A DNA stretch of 64,000 bases. Source: Serripes groenlandicus (lineage: Eukaryota; Mollusca; Bivalvia; Cardiida; Cardiidae). The stretch covers positions 28,142,363 to 28,206,362 of the forward strand of contig JASEVX010000010.1 of the NCBI GenBank assembly GCA_031761405.1. Direction: 5' to 3'. Position 1 is the stretch's first letter. The number at the start of each line of letters is the position of its first letter. A model generated the notes under the pieces. It ran no database searches, was not told the origin of the DNA, and was given only the letters and a program-made list of their open reading frames with translations. The translations under genes and the position numbers were made by a program. This document shows positions 10,871 through 23,400 of this stretch, piece after piece.

Positions 10871-11796
10871 CTCCTTATCGAAGGTTTTCTGGTATCGACT
10901 ATTGTCCAGCCAATAACAAAAAAGGTTAATCGGTGACCTTAATTCTCGTATCTGACTTTTTCTTTTGAAATTCTATTTTAACATCGATGGGTAATAATTG
11001 TACATGTAATATATCATTTCATAGGATCCGGTAAAGCCGAAGCCTTCAATTTAACTTTAAATGGTTTGTCCCATCCCCTTTTATGGTCCTGAAAATCATC
11101 GCAATACATGTATTGAAACTTTGAAACCCTTAACCATTATCGACTTATCATTATACAAAAATAGATCCAGCAAATATGTCATCCGACTTCGAGTGCGTAT
11201 TCATGAGTTATAAGTTGTGACAAAATTAGATCCTAGTAATGTGTGTAAGAATTGCATACACATGTTTGTATTCATGTTCAATGGGTTGTTATAAAAATAG
11301 ATCATTGAAATAATATGAAAACTATGTGTTGATTCACTTACTAAATTTAAGACACTGTTTTTCTTGATTCAATGCATGCTCTGTTGAGACAATGATGTTT
11401 ATCAAGTTAGTCTTCGTTTAATTGATATAAATAGATTCATGAATACGTGTATTTGTGTGTGTTATGAAAATTGAAATAACCATAACACATGTGGATGAGC
11501 ACTGTGGATTGTATTGGTGTGAACATGTGACTTGTGTTAAAGATCAGGTGAATTAGCTTCGGTAAAGACTTTACTCTGAAACACGTAGTAATGTAATTTG
11601 AATTAAAGGTACAATAATGGATATAAGAATGGCGGTCAGAGTCCGACACTTGTTTGAAACGAAAGTGACGGCTAAATGGTTCTGAACGATTGAATTCACT
11701 GCAATTCTTGAGCTCCGGTAGGTGGGATGGTATTCGTTTCATAGATTATATATTTTCATTTCGTTTTAAATATACGGTGAAGGTCCAATATAATTA

Positions 11797-11872
11797 TTCC
11801 TGTCCGCTGCGATATGACCCTAGCTGTTTAAAGCGGCGTAAAACCAAAGATAATCAATCAATCACCAACAAT
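11797..11872 (+). mobile_element. SINE 3' end fragment
   Basis: GATATGACCCTAGCTGTT, then GCGGCGTAAAACC and AATCAATCAATC. This is the 3' core and tail of the same SINE family in plus orientation. A duplicate is at 37000-37055. Confidence 0.6.
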
Positions 11873-12495
11873 GGATTTACAAAAGTATAAGCTGAAACAG
11901 TGACAGGAAATGAAATCTTTAGATTTTCAGATTGGTTATCGTGAGTATAATATAGTTATTTATACGAAAATAGCAGATAACTTAATTGTAAAATGCGAGT
12001 ATCACTTTACGCGTTTTCCCGGTGCATTTTCGATTTTCGATTGTTTGCGATAATTACTGTTGATGTGTTATCACTACACATCTAATGAAATGGTTTGCAC
12101 TTAATTTTCATATTTAATATATATGGTACTGAATTTGTTTGCAGAGAAAAAGCCAATGATTTGCCTAAGAGTAGTTTAAATGACATAATTGATTGACTAT
12201 TTTGTTCAACCATATTCTCCATAACAAGTAGAACCCTATACCGTATTATTTTTGATACTATACCTCATTTAACAAAATCAGAAACATTATTTTACAATAT
12301 TGAAATTAGCGCAATTCGTTTACCGATTACGCACTTAAAGTTGTCTCCACGTTCTATATTTAGAAACACGCAATACAATGTTATGTTTGTTATGAACTGG
12401 GTTTCATCATACTTAGTAGCGACTATCATTGTAAAGCGACAACCGCTCTTTTTATACGCCCGTTTTGAAAAAACGGATCGTATTATAGTTTTACC

Positions 12496-12684
12496 AGCCC
12501 TGTGTTCCATAGTAAACACAACGTAAACACGTTTTGTCTATGGAGCGGAACGAAACCTACCTGTATTATGCATGTACTCCCGTCAAACAGGTTTGGTTTA
12601 CCGACTAATGCACGGATTATCGACGAAACCTATGTAGGTTTCGTAAAACAGGTTTTGGGTTTGGTGACTATGGAACACAGGGCT
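12496..12684. mobile_element. 189-bp MITE with perfect 18-bp inverted repeats
   Basis: The left end AGCCCTGTGTTCCATAGT (12496-12513) is the exact reverse complement of the right end (12667-12684). The interior has a shorter set of inverted AAACCTA/TAGGTTT pieces. It is non-coding. It sits inside the larger element between the GTATTATAG leader and the GGGCGGGCGGCGTCC segment. Confidence 0.85.
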
Positions 12685-12730
12685 GCGGCGTACGGGCTGC
12701 GGCGTACGGGCGGGCGGCGTCCAGTATGTT

Positions 12731-13700
12731 GTCAGCTCAATAACTTTAGAAGCCTTTGTCCAATCATCACCAAATTTAGTCAGAATGTGTATTGGGATAA
12801 TATCTCGGACAAGTTTGATAACTAGCCATATCGCTTAAGTCAATCAAGAGTTATCGCCCTTTAATTATAGAAATTACCCAAAATTGGTATTGTCAGCTCA
12901 ATAACTTTAGAAGCCTTTGTCAAATGATTACCAAATTTGGTCAGAATGTGTATTGGGCTAATATCTCGGACAAGTTTGATAACTAGCTATATCGCTTTAG
13001 TCAATCAAGAGTTATCGCCCTTTAATTATAGAAATTACCCAAAATTGGTCTTGTCAGCTCAATAACTTTAGAAGCCTTTGCCCAATTATCACCAAATTTA
13101 GTCAGAATGTGTATTGGCATAATATCTCGGACAAGTTTGATAACTAGCCATATCGCTTAAGTCAATTGAGAGTTTTCGCCCTTTAATTATAGAAATTACC
13201 TAAAATTGGTCTTGTCAGCTCAATAACTTTAGAAGCCTTTGGCCAATCATTACTAAATTTGGTCAGAATGTATATTGGCATAATATCTCGGATAATTTTG
13301 ATAACTAGCCATATCGCTTTAGTCAATTGAGAGTTATCCCTCTTTAATTATAGAAATTACCTAAAATTGGTCTTGTCAGCTCAATAACTTTGAGAGCTTT
13401 TGTCCAATCATCACCAAATTTAGTCAGAATGTGTATTGGCGTTATATCTTGGACAAGTTCGATAACTAGAAATATTGCTCCAGTCGACAGAGAGTTATTG
13501 CCCTTTAATTATAGAAATTACCTAAAATTGGTCTTGTCAGCTAAATAACTTGTAAAGCCTTTATCCGATCATCACCAAATTTAGACAATATGTTTATGGG
13601 CAGAATATCTTGGTTATGTTTGATAACTTACAACGTTATCTTAGTCACTACACAATTATGTCCCTCGAAATGGCCAAAACTGTACTAACAGTGTCCGCTC
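12731..13700. repeat. 161-bp tandem repeat array (six units)
   Basis: GTCAGCT(C/A)AA starts at 12731, 12892, 13053, 13214, 13375 and 13536, a constant 161-bp step. Each unit carries AACTTTAGAAGCCTTTG, CACCAAATTT, ATATCTCGGACAAGTTTG and CGCCCTTTAATTATAG. Units diverge towards the right and the last is degenerate. Related arrays are, to my knowledge, widespread in bivalves. Confidence 0.95.
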
Positions 13701-14152
13701 TCTAAGTTTGGCTGACGTACAACCAATTACCACTATACTTGGTCTCAAAAAAACAGGACGGGCGTATTTTGTGACATTTGGCGCTCTTGTTTAGAGCATA
13801 TTAAAGATTTACTTAAAGTGGCATTTCTATCCAGAGAGAAGAAAACTCATGTAAAAAAAGTTCAAATCGATTTTTTAAAAGTAAGAAGCTGAATGGTTTT
13901 GTGATTAACCACAAACATGTTACCCAAGAGCCCAAACTCACAAATTATACTTTTCTCCAAGATTTCAGGATTTTAAAAACGGAGACATTCGTGTACATTT
14001 TCATTCCAGAATGTATTTAAAGGTTGGATGTCATATACAAACCGTGTTGAGATAAAATGTACATAGCTGGTATAAAAACACACTCAGTTCAATGAGGCAT
14101 ATACATTGTGAGTTATTTTTATAACAGATGACTTGTGTACACTTTATTCCGC

Positions 14153-14171
14153 CCCCCCCCCCCCCCCCCCC
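14153..14171. repeat. poly-C tract
   Basis: A run of about 19 C in otherwise AT-rich DNA of copy A. It has no counterpart in copy B, where the surrounding 13805-14340 block is missing. Confidence 0.8.
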
Positions 14172-14493
14172 GAATGTTTGTATTAGACATCAGGGAAAAG
14201 CAACTTTATTTAAATAATTAAAATATGAAAGCTTTCTCATACTACAGTCTAATTAGAATCAAACATGTCCTCATAAAGGTTTATAAGGGAAAACAATTGT
14301 TATTTTTCTTATTTTTTTTTTATGAATTTCTATAAGAGTGCAACTTTAAATTGAAGAAACAACTATTTGAATATACAAGAAAACTATCAGAGGAAAGATA
14401 TAACTGTGTACATAAGCTGAATGAAATTTTCATTCAAATCCATCAGAATCATCATTACCCCTTGTTTACTTCCATAATCATTTTGACGGCAGA

Positions 14494-14668
14494 CATGTTT
14501 TGAAACAACAACGGCAAAAGGACATATTTGTCATAATGAGCAGTTTCTCAAATGCTTAAGACTCTATTAAAACATAGTACGTTCAATCATAGAGCATTTC
14601 CATGTTTTTTCTCTTAACGTTTTCAAACGTGTCTGCTGCAGATTTGCCACATGAGGTTAATGGTTAAG
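14494..14668. mobile_element. foldback MITE (CCCTTTCCC family), copy A
   Basis: Reads GACGGCAGACATGTTTTGAAA ... ATAATGAGCAGTTTCTC ... CGTTTTCAAACGTGTCTGCT ... GGTTAATGGTTAA. Both halves are inverted copies of GTCTGCTGCAGATTTG and ATTGCTCATTATGAG. A diverged member of the family defined by 31770-31970. Confidence 0.65.
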
Positions 14669-15190
14669 AGATACTTCATCAATTTGAATATTGAACGTAA
14701 TGAAACGAACTAAAATCTGAAGTCGTTACTGATTAATGTATAACAGAAAGCATTACACCTTAAACTGATCGAGTTTAAAGTGTTTCCCTATTCATACACG
14801 ATAAGAAACCTCTTATGATATACTAAAACGACGTTTTGATGATCTCAATAAGGAATATGCTTATATAGTATTTCTCTATGTTTTGTTTTTATAAAATTGT
14901 TTTAATATTAAGGTAACTAAAGGGCTAACAATGCTGACTTCAGGTGAAACATTTCGTTACTAGCTGATTCACCTGAATAATTATAGTTTGTCAAATAATC
15001 AATATTGTCAATGTCGCTGAAAGAGTTAATGTATAATTGATTCAAATCAGTTTAATGTTCAGTGAACAATGAGTGTATTGAGCTGCTAAAGAGTTTTAAA
15101 TCCCACATTATGTGAAGGTATTAAGTGCAGTCTGTTTATCCCAAAATGCTTATGATGTATTCATTTATGTAGGATATTCCCACATTTTTC

Positions 15191-15330
15191 AAATGTATTC
15201 ATTTATATCTGATTATCACACATGTTTCACACGTCTACCTTATTGTGTGTTTCAAATGTATTCATTTATATCTGATTATCACACATGTTTCACACGTCTA
15301 CCTTATTGTGTGTTTCAAATGTTTTCATTG
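15191..15330. repeat. 63-bp tandem duplication
   Basis: AAATGTATTCATTTATATCT begins at 15191 and again at 15254, with a third partial start at 15317. The short frames here simply repeat with it. Copy B holds a more diverged version at 38940-39070. Confidence 0.75.
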
Positions 15331-18300
15331 TGGTTTGCCTATCCAGCGTGATTGGAATGTATTCAATGAGGTCTTGTACTCGCACGTGCTGAATTCGGCA
15401 AGCACAGTCCACACAGAATTTTATAGAGACCACAGCAGATTCCCAAAATATGAATATGAAATGATATATTGCTAAAAATATAACATAATGTATGTAGGCA
15501 GAAAAGTAAGAATATTACTAATAATCAATTAAAAGATAAACGACGAAAATACTAAAATCTAAGTTATTTACGATACTTGTATGAATATATAAAGTGTTCA
15601 CTGGTTACGTACATAGCCATAATATGACTTATTTAAACAGGACGTAAATTATTAATTGTTTCTAAAAATGAAACATAACTTCACTCGTCGGTTTATGAAA
15701 AAGAGGGGGTGTCTAACCAATTTAAAGGGGTTCTCATTGAAAATCAAAAACTAATAGCCGCTTAAAATAAATTGATTACTCATGCATCAATTTAGGCTTA
15801 TATTATGTTGATTGTTGTCGATGAATTCGAATGTTGTATTTATATTCACTTCTGAGTCATTAAATATATACAAGGCCAGCTATGGTTATATATATATATA
15901 TAATGGATCATATAGTTAGAATAAATAGAATGTGATTATCTCATTTCTATAAATAGCTCGAATGAACTAAAAATACATGTTGCCGCATATATCCATCAAT
16001 ATATAGACCTCACTACACGTACTAGATGGAATAAATAACGTAAATCACGTTCAATATGTTGAAACATCGTAGATAAAAAATCGTCAATTTTAACTGAATA
16101 AGTTTTGAGACATATACTCGTACAAACAGGATGTATATCGTGAAAACATGTATTCATACCGTGTTTTCTTTAGGAATATCGATATTGCATTGTTGTGCTT
16201 TTCGTTTTGGTCAACGAATATCGAAAAAACAGGATTGGTCAATGCGTAGGTGACATAACCTGAAAAGTGCAAGTTTGCTTTTAAATTTGCTTGTGTCTTA
16301 GAATTAAATGAGTCTAATACCCAGCATTATATTTTGATGATTCGATATTATTTAGCCTACTAGGTTATTTGATGACAATTAAAGCTCATCGATTACTCTA
16401 ATTTCGGTTATTCACGAGTGTCATTGTGAGCGGTTTCGATATAATCTTACTGTAAGTTTTTTTAATACATGCTTGTTTATTCAAATAGCTTTCTTCGATA
16501 TAAATTCGTTTCAAATATTGAGTTTTTCAGTAATGAAACACATGCAATTTGTTTATAAAAACCCAAGATATAATGAAAATAGAATTCTTTTAATAACAGA
16601 ATTTCGAGTTCAAATATATCTATCAAGTAAATGTTGATGTCGTTTGCAGACACAACCGGGAAAATGTTGAACTTACCTGTTCGAATATTAGATACAAATG
16701 AGAATTATTTGTCTGTTTTCTGTTGTAGAAATATGTTTTGCTACAAAACATAGGAACGTCAATGTGAAACAGTGTATACATTTACATACTTATACAACGC
16801 TCATAACCACTTTTACTGAAAACATTTAACTCAAATGGGAAGGATCGAGATCAATTGTTTCTGTAGCTATAGTATTTGCTTGTTGCACGTGTTATATGCA
16901 ACCAGGTTATATAAAATACATCCACCTGAGGCATTTGTACATTGTATTCCTTCCTATTTAGCTATCTGTAATGAATATGTGGCTATGTGCATGTGTATTT
17001 AATGTTGCGAATGTGTTTGGAATTGATAGTTTAGAGAGTATGACCTTGCTAAACAAGTGAAAGCAGGGAAATGCTATTTCAGACTGGGCCCGGCTGTTAC
17101 GGAATGCAAAATCTGATACACGCTTTCAAGCAAGATGGTCTTTCTTTTACGGTTCATGATCAGAGTATTTCAATAATAAGTCTGACAGATAGCGTTCCTC
17201 AGTGAATCACGTGTATCAAATATATAAAATAGCTTTAAGTTTGAAAACTAAGGCGCTTGAAATGTATAACATTAAAATATAGAAGGACTTCTATAGCAGT
17301 CCTCTCCGTCCATGGCAATAGTGCATATATTCAGAAATGTAAACTTGCGTATACAGTAACTCGGTAGAAGCTGTTAGTTTATTTCAAGTTGATATCAAAA
17401 CACACATACAAGAACAACTGGCTTGTAATTGATGGAAACCTTAATATGTTCTAAATATCGACATGCCTTCGATGAATATATCAAGCTTACCTTGGATAAT
17501 GATAATTACCAATAGTATTCTATGAAAATTACATTTCACATTCTTACAAAAGTCATCTTCTGTCGGCCTTTGCCTAAGCTAACTTGTTTACATTTGATAA
17601 TAATATGTTTAATAATCATTACGAAAAATGACGTTTCACATTTCTACAAATGAAAATAAATGACAAATTAATAACAAACCTAAAGTTAATCTCTGTAACT
17701 AGAAAATCATAGCTATATCCGAGCGCTTTAGTGAATCATTTCCTCTGAAACGTGAAATTATTTAACATAGGAGTTTTTACACGTAAAACAAAGGTTGTTT
17801 ATATGTTAGACACTCCCCCATTTATTTCTTATATAATTAAGCAGATACAACTTAGAAAAACGTACGATAAACGCATAAAACTTTATAAATGCATTCTCTC
17901 TAAAGCAGAGGAAATACTATTTCTACCACGTGGCATCTTCAGGAGATGAAAAAGAAAATTTGCACGAATCGCTAGAACAAAGGTTTACAACTCTGCGTCC
18001 ATTTAAAAACAGTATCTATAAGTTTACTTCAATGATACATTGCCTTTGTAATTTCCAGAGAAGGATAGTTTCAAACCATTTTGAGTTGTTCCATAAACAT
18101 TGCCATTTCACATGACCAGATTAGTTGACAATTTTTCAGTTATGTTATATAACAAGTAGTAAATGTAAATTCATTTCGTTTATAACGTTTGGCTACAAAA
18201 TATTCAGTACACTATTTAGACATTATTTAGACATTAAACTTACCCCATTTATTTCCAATCGATCTCGAAAACGGTCGTAGCATGCAAAGCAATAGTGTGC

Positions 18301-19158
18301 ATGTTTAAAGACAAACATCACTCATGATTCTCACATATAAAATGAGAAAAGTCGGAATGTACCAGAATAACACAAAAAGTAATATCCAATGCACTTCCCT
18401 GTTTAACCAATGCAGTATTGACAAATCGACACTTAACTACGTAAGCAATTTTATTTAGATAAATAAAATAGATCCAAGAAACTAGTCGTTATGTTGATAA
18501 AGGCGCGGTGTCCTATTGCGTATTTGTTTTTAGCTGATATTCTAGTTTGTTATATATATTTAAATGTACAAGTACCTTCAAAAGATAAGGTATGATTTGT
18601 TACGTCTTTGCCTAAGAATTAATGACAATAAAAGTTGTCTCTAACACATAAACATCCTTGAAAATCATCACTCCCTTTAACAATCTACATTTCGTACACG
18701 TAACCGTTTTGTGTCTAGGATATTTGTTGAACAGAGGTGTATTCATATTACATTTTTCCGACGTATAAGCCGTTTCCGCCAATCAAATTGCAGCATTTAA
18801 CAAACATAAAACCCATTGTTCATTGATAATTGTCATTGTAAAATGGGAGTCGGTTTATATTTAACATGTTACTGCAGGGAGAATAAAGATTCAGGTTTAC
18901 AATTGAACAATGAGTCATTAAAGAGATTGAAGGGAATTATTTTACGTAAATTCCTCTGATAAATGTAAAGTTTCTTTCTCCTAGCGCTCATTATTCTACA
19001 TATTCTATTCTTCAACTCCTTTGTTCCGGACTTTTTGTATCATTGATACTTCTTTTTGTATAAATAATATTATCATGTTTATTATTTTTAATATTATTAT
19101 TATTATTTTTAATGTTATTTCGTAAGCTTTTGGGAACGTAACCAAATATTAAGTCTAG

Positions 19159-19218
19159 CTCATTAAGCAGTTCATTAAGCAGCTCATTAAGCAGCTCATT
19201 AAGCAGTTTATTAAGCAG
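19159..19218. repeat. 12-bp minisatellite (five units)
   Basis: Units of CTCATTAAGCAG and near variants occur five times just 5' of the LINE fragment. Copy B (about 49755-49778) has only two units, so unit number changed after the duplication. Confidence 0.85.
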
Positions 19219-19420
19219 TTGTATCTTTGGAATGTTCCGACATATTCAATTACGTGCACGTTAACGAAATTTGGAAATTTGGAAAGTTGCCAAACAAAAT
19301 GTCGCATTCGTAAAGCATTTGTATTTTGGAATTATGCCATATGTAATAACATAAGTCCTGTGTTCGGATTCATAATGCTACATAAAATAGCTTCTATTCC
19401 TACGTATATCTCAAACAGGG

Positions 19421-20705
19421 GGAGACAATTTCACCTCTGATTTTGCTCTCTTTATTGAAGATCTTGAACTGTATCTCATGGGAAATAATTCTTGTGGCTT
19501 AACCATAAAATATATTACTATTTTACCGGTCCTCTTTGCAGACGACATGCTGGTGTTAAGTGAAAACGTCAAAGATTTACAAAACAGTCTCAATCATATT
19601 TACCAGTACTGTTGTAAATGGGGACTAGAGGTTAATACGGACAAATCAAAATTCGTTGTTTTTAAAAAACGGTGTGGGTTAAGAGAAAATGAATCTTGGA
19701 CATATAATAATGAAATTATAGAGAGTGTGAATGATGTTACGTATCTTGGAGTGACCTTTAATTATACAGGCTCTTTCAGTTTAAATCAGAAAGTTTTGGC
19801 AGACAAAGGCTTAAAGGCATTAAATGTTTTAAATAACAAAAATTCGGCCATCTTCCAACTTTTTGATGCCTTTGTAAGTTCCATCCTTGGATTTTCAAGC
19901 GAAATTTGGCGGTTTACCAAATCAAAGGAATTAGAAAGGATACATTGTAAAAGAATACTAAATGTGAAAACGTCAACATGCAATGCAGCCGTTTACCGTG
20001 AGCTCGGCAGATACCTATTATATATAAACAGATAATCAATAATGATTAAATATTTGGGGTAAATCTTGTCTACTGAAAACATCATCACATTGTATCGTAC
20101 TACAGTTGAAAACAGTGAAAGGGGGGGGGGGCAAATAATTGGTGTACTAATATAATTGATCTTTTAAATAATTTCGGGTTTGGTTATGTATGGGTTAAAC
20201 CCAGGAGTGCAAATCATAAACATGTTCATAAAATATTTAGAATTAGGCTGATTGATGATTTTTATCAAACAATAGATGAAAAAGTTGATAATTGCTGTGT
20301 ATTAATTACATGTAAATTTATTTCAGGCAATAATGATATGGAAAAGTATTTAGACATTTTACCTCGTAAGTGGCGTTCATACATTTCAAAGCTCAGGTTG
20401 TCGACACATTCATTAAGAATAGAATCAGGTAGATATGGAAATAACAGAGTGAAAGAAGCCAGCGCTTATGACCACTCTGTAATTTCCATGTACTAGAGGA
20501 TGAGTACCATTTTATATTAGTTTGTGATACGTACTCTGATCTTAGAACACTGTATTTCAAAAGATATTTTGATAAAAGATCGAACATGTATAAATTCGTT
20601 ATATTATTAAAAACAACCAACAAGTATAAACGTCTTAATCTTGCAAAATTCATTAAAGAAGCTATGAGCAGAAGCAGTAGTTTGTTGAATAACATAGTTA
20701 ATTGA
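19421..20705 (+). pseudogene. 5'-truncated LINE reverse transcriptase, copy A
   Basis: Non-LTR retrotransposon polymerase remnant. The frame opens with DNFTSDFALFIEDLELYL (RT block before the catalytic box), then LFADDMLVLSE (the YADD-type active site, here FADD), NTDKSKFVVF and VTYLGVTFNYTGSFSL, until a stop at 20033-20035. After frameshifts near a G run (20120-20131) the C-terminal part continues with LRIESGRYGNN, LEDEYHFILVCDTYSDLR and NLAKFIKEAMSRS, stopping about 20705. Catalytic blocks upstream of the FADD box and the endonuclease are absent, so it is dead on arrival. Clade not assigned. Copy B carries the same insertion, so it predates the duplication. Confidence 0.9.
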
Positions 20706-21180
20706 TAAGTCTACATGTAAGTTCATTTCTTATGTGAATTGGGACAATAATGCTGGTTTTGAGGGGTTGGTGGAAGAAGCATTTGCCACGTAACTTGCAG
20801 ATGCATTCAATCATTGATTGACTCCTGAAATAGGGAAGGTGGGTAACACGTATATTACTTTTTCCTGTACTTACTACGTACTTACAATAATAACATTTCA
20901 ATCGTTTTCCTTGTGTTGTGACTCTCAATATATTTGTTGAAGTAGTTGGACAACAAAGAGCGTGAGTCCTTTACTTTTCATTTCTTTTAAGGCCCATGTT
21001 ACTTTGTTGTGCTAAAAGAGCATTTAGCATTTTTCTGTGTGATAATCACGTTTATGCGTAATTACCTCGCTTTTTTAAAATCGGGGTGTATTTATGCAAC
21101 GGACGTCAGTAATGTTTTGCTCTAAAACACAAAGTTGATTGTGAGTTACAACATAAAACTTTTCATATTTGTATTCTTTG
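20706..21180. other. no feature recognised
   Basis: AT-rich interval after the LINE. No exon, tRNA head or inverted repeat found. Confidence 0.4.
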
Positions 21181-21300
21181 GTGTATGTGTATGTGTACGT
21201 GTATGTGTAGGTGCATGTGTATGTGAGTATATATGTGTACTTATATGTATGTGTGTAATTATGTGTAAGTGTATATGTATACGTATGTATATAAATATAT
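21181..21300. repeat. (TG/TATG)n microsatellite
   Basis: Imperfect GTGTATGTGTATGTG run. The long open frames on the minus strand here (Thr/Tyr/His-rich) are repeat artefacts. Confidence 0.85.
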
Positions 21301-21742
21301 GAAGCCATGTATATTCTGTAGATAAGTTTTGTGAATAAGTGTGTATTTTTTTATTTATTTTTTTGTATTTCTTCTGACACAATAACAGCAAATACTACTT
21401 GGACTTTGGAAACAATTGAATTATAAATTAGTAAAATGATGTAAATATACTACGATCAAAAGTCGCCTGTCTCAAACTATCAGCTCTGTAACTAGGGGAA
21501 ATAAAAAGGTTACTCTTTCCAGTCAATTACTAGCTCATTACAAAATATAAGATTAGTCAATCTCGATTAAGAGTATCATTATGTATGATTTTTATTTCTT
21601 TTTCTCTATGTGTGTGTTAATTGTAAAGTGTGTATATATTCTTTTATTATGTGTGTGTGAATTGTAATTTGTTTATATATTGTCAAAATGACAAAAAAAA
21701 CTATACATTTTACGTCAAATAAAATTATTGTCTATTGTAATT

Positions 21743-21880
21743 ACGCACGTTAAAGAAATTTGGAAGGTCGTATTCGTAAAGCATTTGTATTTTGAAATAC
21801 CTTATAACTCACGCTTAAGAAATTTTGAAGGTTGCCAAATATAATGTCGGCTCGTAAACCGATTTAACAGAACTTCAATA
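21743..21880. repeat. second copy of the LINE 5' flank
   Basis: GCACGTTAAAGAAATTTGGAA, CGTAAAGCATTTGTATTTTG and GGTTGCCAAATATAATGTCG repeat segments found at 19255-19345 just before the LINE fragment. It suggests a local duplication or a second trace of the same element. Confidence 0.5.
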
Positions 21881-22490
21881 CAAGTCACATACTGCCATGT
21901 ATGAATATAAAGAAGGACTATACTTGGCACATCTTATATTTACCTGATGCAGTTCCCTTATATACACTATTGGTTTAAACAAAGATTGTTCTGATAACAT
22001 TTATCTTCAACTTTTATTTGTACAGTTTATTTCCTATGTAAAACATGTGACTCCGGGGACATAATTTGAACAATTGGGATATAATATCACTAGTTTATGC
22101 TACATACTAACTACCTTACAATTTTCACCATTTATTTTTTTTATCTTCTTTCTATACACATATGGTGAAACATTAACGAATTGAAATAAGTTGGACAGTG
22201 TTTGCAGATAGTTACTAAATGAAACTGTTTGCAAATGTCATTTAAATTCAGACCAGTACTTACCCAGAAAACGCCGTGCTATAACTGAAAAATAAATAAA
22301 AGCTTTTAGACCAAACAATCAAATACTCTGGTGCCAGTGTCTTACACGCATCCTGAAAACGTGTGGAGAGAGTTTATGACCAAACAGTAAACGGTTTTCA
22401 ATGATATCGTAATTGCATTAACTTTCATAATCCACGAAGGTCGAATTTCGTGGTGTAATGATTTGCTTGTGCGATCACAGAAGTTTCTTG
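21881..22490. other. no feature recognised
   Basis: AT-rich, with no coding or repeat signal that I can support. Confidence 0.35.
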
Positions 22491-22499
22491 TGGGATTAA

Positions 22500-22640
22500 A
22501 CGTTTGAATAACTTTAAATACCTCCTTTTCATCAGTATTTCAGTTATATCACGGCGACCAGCTCACTTATACATGGATTTCACACAACATTTTTGCTATG
22601 TAACGGGCTACCTTCCCACATAGACGAATAGCATTTGCCT
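22500..22640 (-). mobile_element. SINE fragment
   Basis: CAGTTATATCACGGCGACCA followed by ACATGGATTTCACACAAC and CTACCTTCCCACATAGAC, matching the middle of the SINE at 7387-7693. The tRNA head is missing. Confidence 0.65.
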
Positions 22641-23144
22641 GAAGCGGCTAAATTGTTTTCATATTGTTTTTCAAGAATCGTCAGCTCCAGAGACGTCTTT
22701 TTAAAAGGTTTGTTCTTAATGAAAATGGCTATTAAAAGATACAAGACAACAGTCTATATAATGGTCTAAATATGCATAATAGTTTTGCTAGCAAACTTTC
22801 TACTTTGCAACTTTCAAATTAGAGTTACAGAATTTCGTCGATGTACAAAGTGCCATTCCAATACTGCCAAAACGTTCACAGACCTTTCGAAGTTGTTCAT
22901 TAAAGTTCAGAACGTGACAGCATTACAGACGAACGTACAAGAACAGCCCAATTTGTCACATGTCACTTCGTCTTGGTGGGGCCAAAAAGAGAAACCGTAT
23001 ACATGTAGGGCAAATGTGTAGTTAAAAGAGAAACTACTCTATCTTTTATAAAAATGACACATTAAAACGGTTACTCCCCTTTAAAAGTGTAAATAGCTGT
23101 ATAATTTGAATATTAGCCTAACTGAATATATATATCATTATATT

Positions 23145-23400
23145 GTTTGGTTTTGACGTCGCTTTAACAAAAATTAATGTCATGGCGTTTCCTGGGTAAG
23201 TTTCAAGTACTACTGATACATTTATTCTGGCATCAATCACCAACCAGTAAGTCGTATTGCTAACCCCCGCAACCCTAAGCGCCAAGACGGGCAGCCATTA
23301 GTACCATTTTAAAAGAATTCGGTATGACCTGGCCGCGGATCAGACCAGTGATTTTCCGATCCCGAGGGGAACGCTCGACCACTACACCATCGACGTATTA
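23145..23400 (-). mobile_element. tRNA-derived SINE (copy C)
   Basis: On the minus strand, a head with GGTGTAGTGGTCGAGCG (A box region) and a degenerate B box, a body with TTTTAAAATGGTACTAATGG and GGTTGCGGG, and a tail towards GACGTC. The same copy is found in D at 53775-54020, so insertion predates the duplication. Confidence 0.75.

Larger units (their letters stand above)
12450..13790. mobile_element. 1.3-kb element with inverted ends and a satellite core, inserted in copy A
   Basis: Copy B lacks this block: B reads from ...CTTTTTA straight into GAACATATTAAAG. The left end is ATACGCCCGTTTTG and the right end CAGGACGGGCGTAT (to about 13773), so ATACGCCCGT is inverted at both ends. Similar GCTCTTTTTA and GCTCTTGTTTA sequences flank it and may be a worn target duplication. 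Inside are a nested MITE (12496-12684), a GC-rich spacer with two GGGCTGCGGCGTAC units and the 161-bp tandem array. No protein is encoded. Confidence 0.75.
11289..20152. repeat. segmental duplication, copy A
   Basis: Matches copy B (36473-50735) in the same orientation and order. Alignable blocks differ by about 4-6% by eye. Shared landmarks include a 101-codon frame at 11437/36621, the GATCGAGTTT block near 14770/38110, the CCCGGCT block near 17090/47620 and the LINE at 19421/49990. Copy A alone carries the insertion at 12450-13790. A ends at TAATA (20152), where B switches to unrelated sequence. Most of the copy is non-coding AT-rich DNA. Confidence 0.9.

Noticed and set aside
11437..11742. 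101-codon minus-strand frame with an ATG, kept open in both duplicate copies (also 36621-36926)
   Set aside because: About eleven base differences, at least six changing the amino acid, show no constraint. The composition is not protein-like and there is no splice or domain context. It is open because the copies are young.
16090..16272. 60-67 codon frame present in both copies (also 46543-46746)
   Set aside because: High identity is explained by the duplication. There is no ATG with context and no recognisable domain; one copy has an in-frame extra codon in an AT-rich run.
17752..17949. 65-codon frame kept in both copies (also 48270-48467)
   Set aside because: It starts at GTG, not ATG, follows a stop directly, and most differences between copies change the residue.
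21075..21391. Thr/Tyr/His-rich frames
   Set aside because: Translation of the TG/TATG microsatellite.
22785..23021. 79-codon frame with a CxxC pair and Trp-Trp
   Set aside because: No domain match, no splice context, and it ends just before copy C. A chance frame or decayed repeat is as likely.
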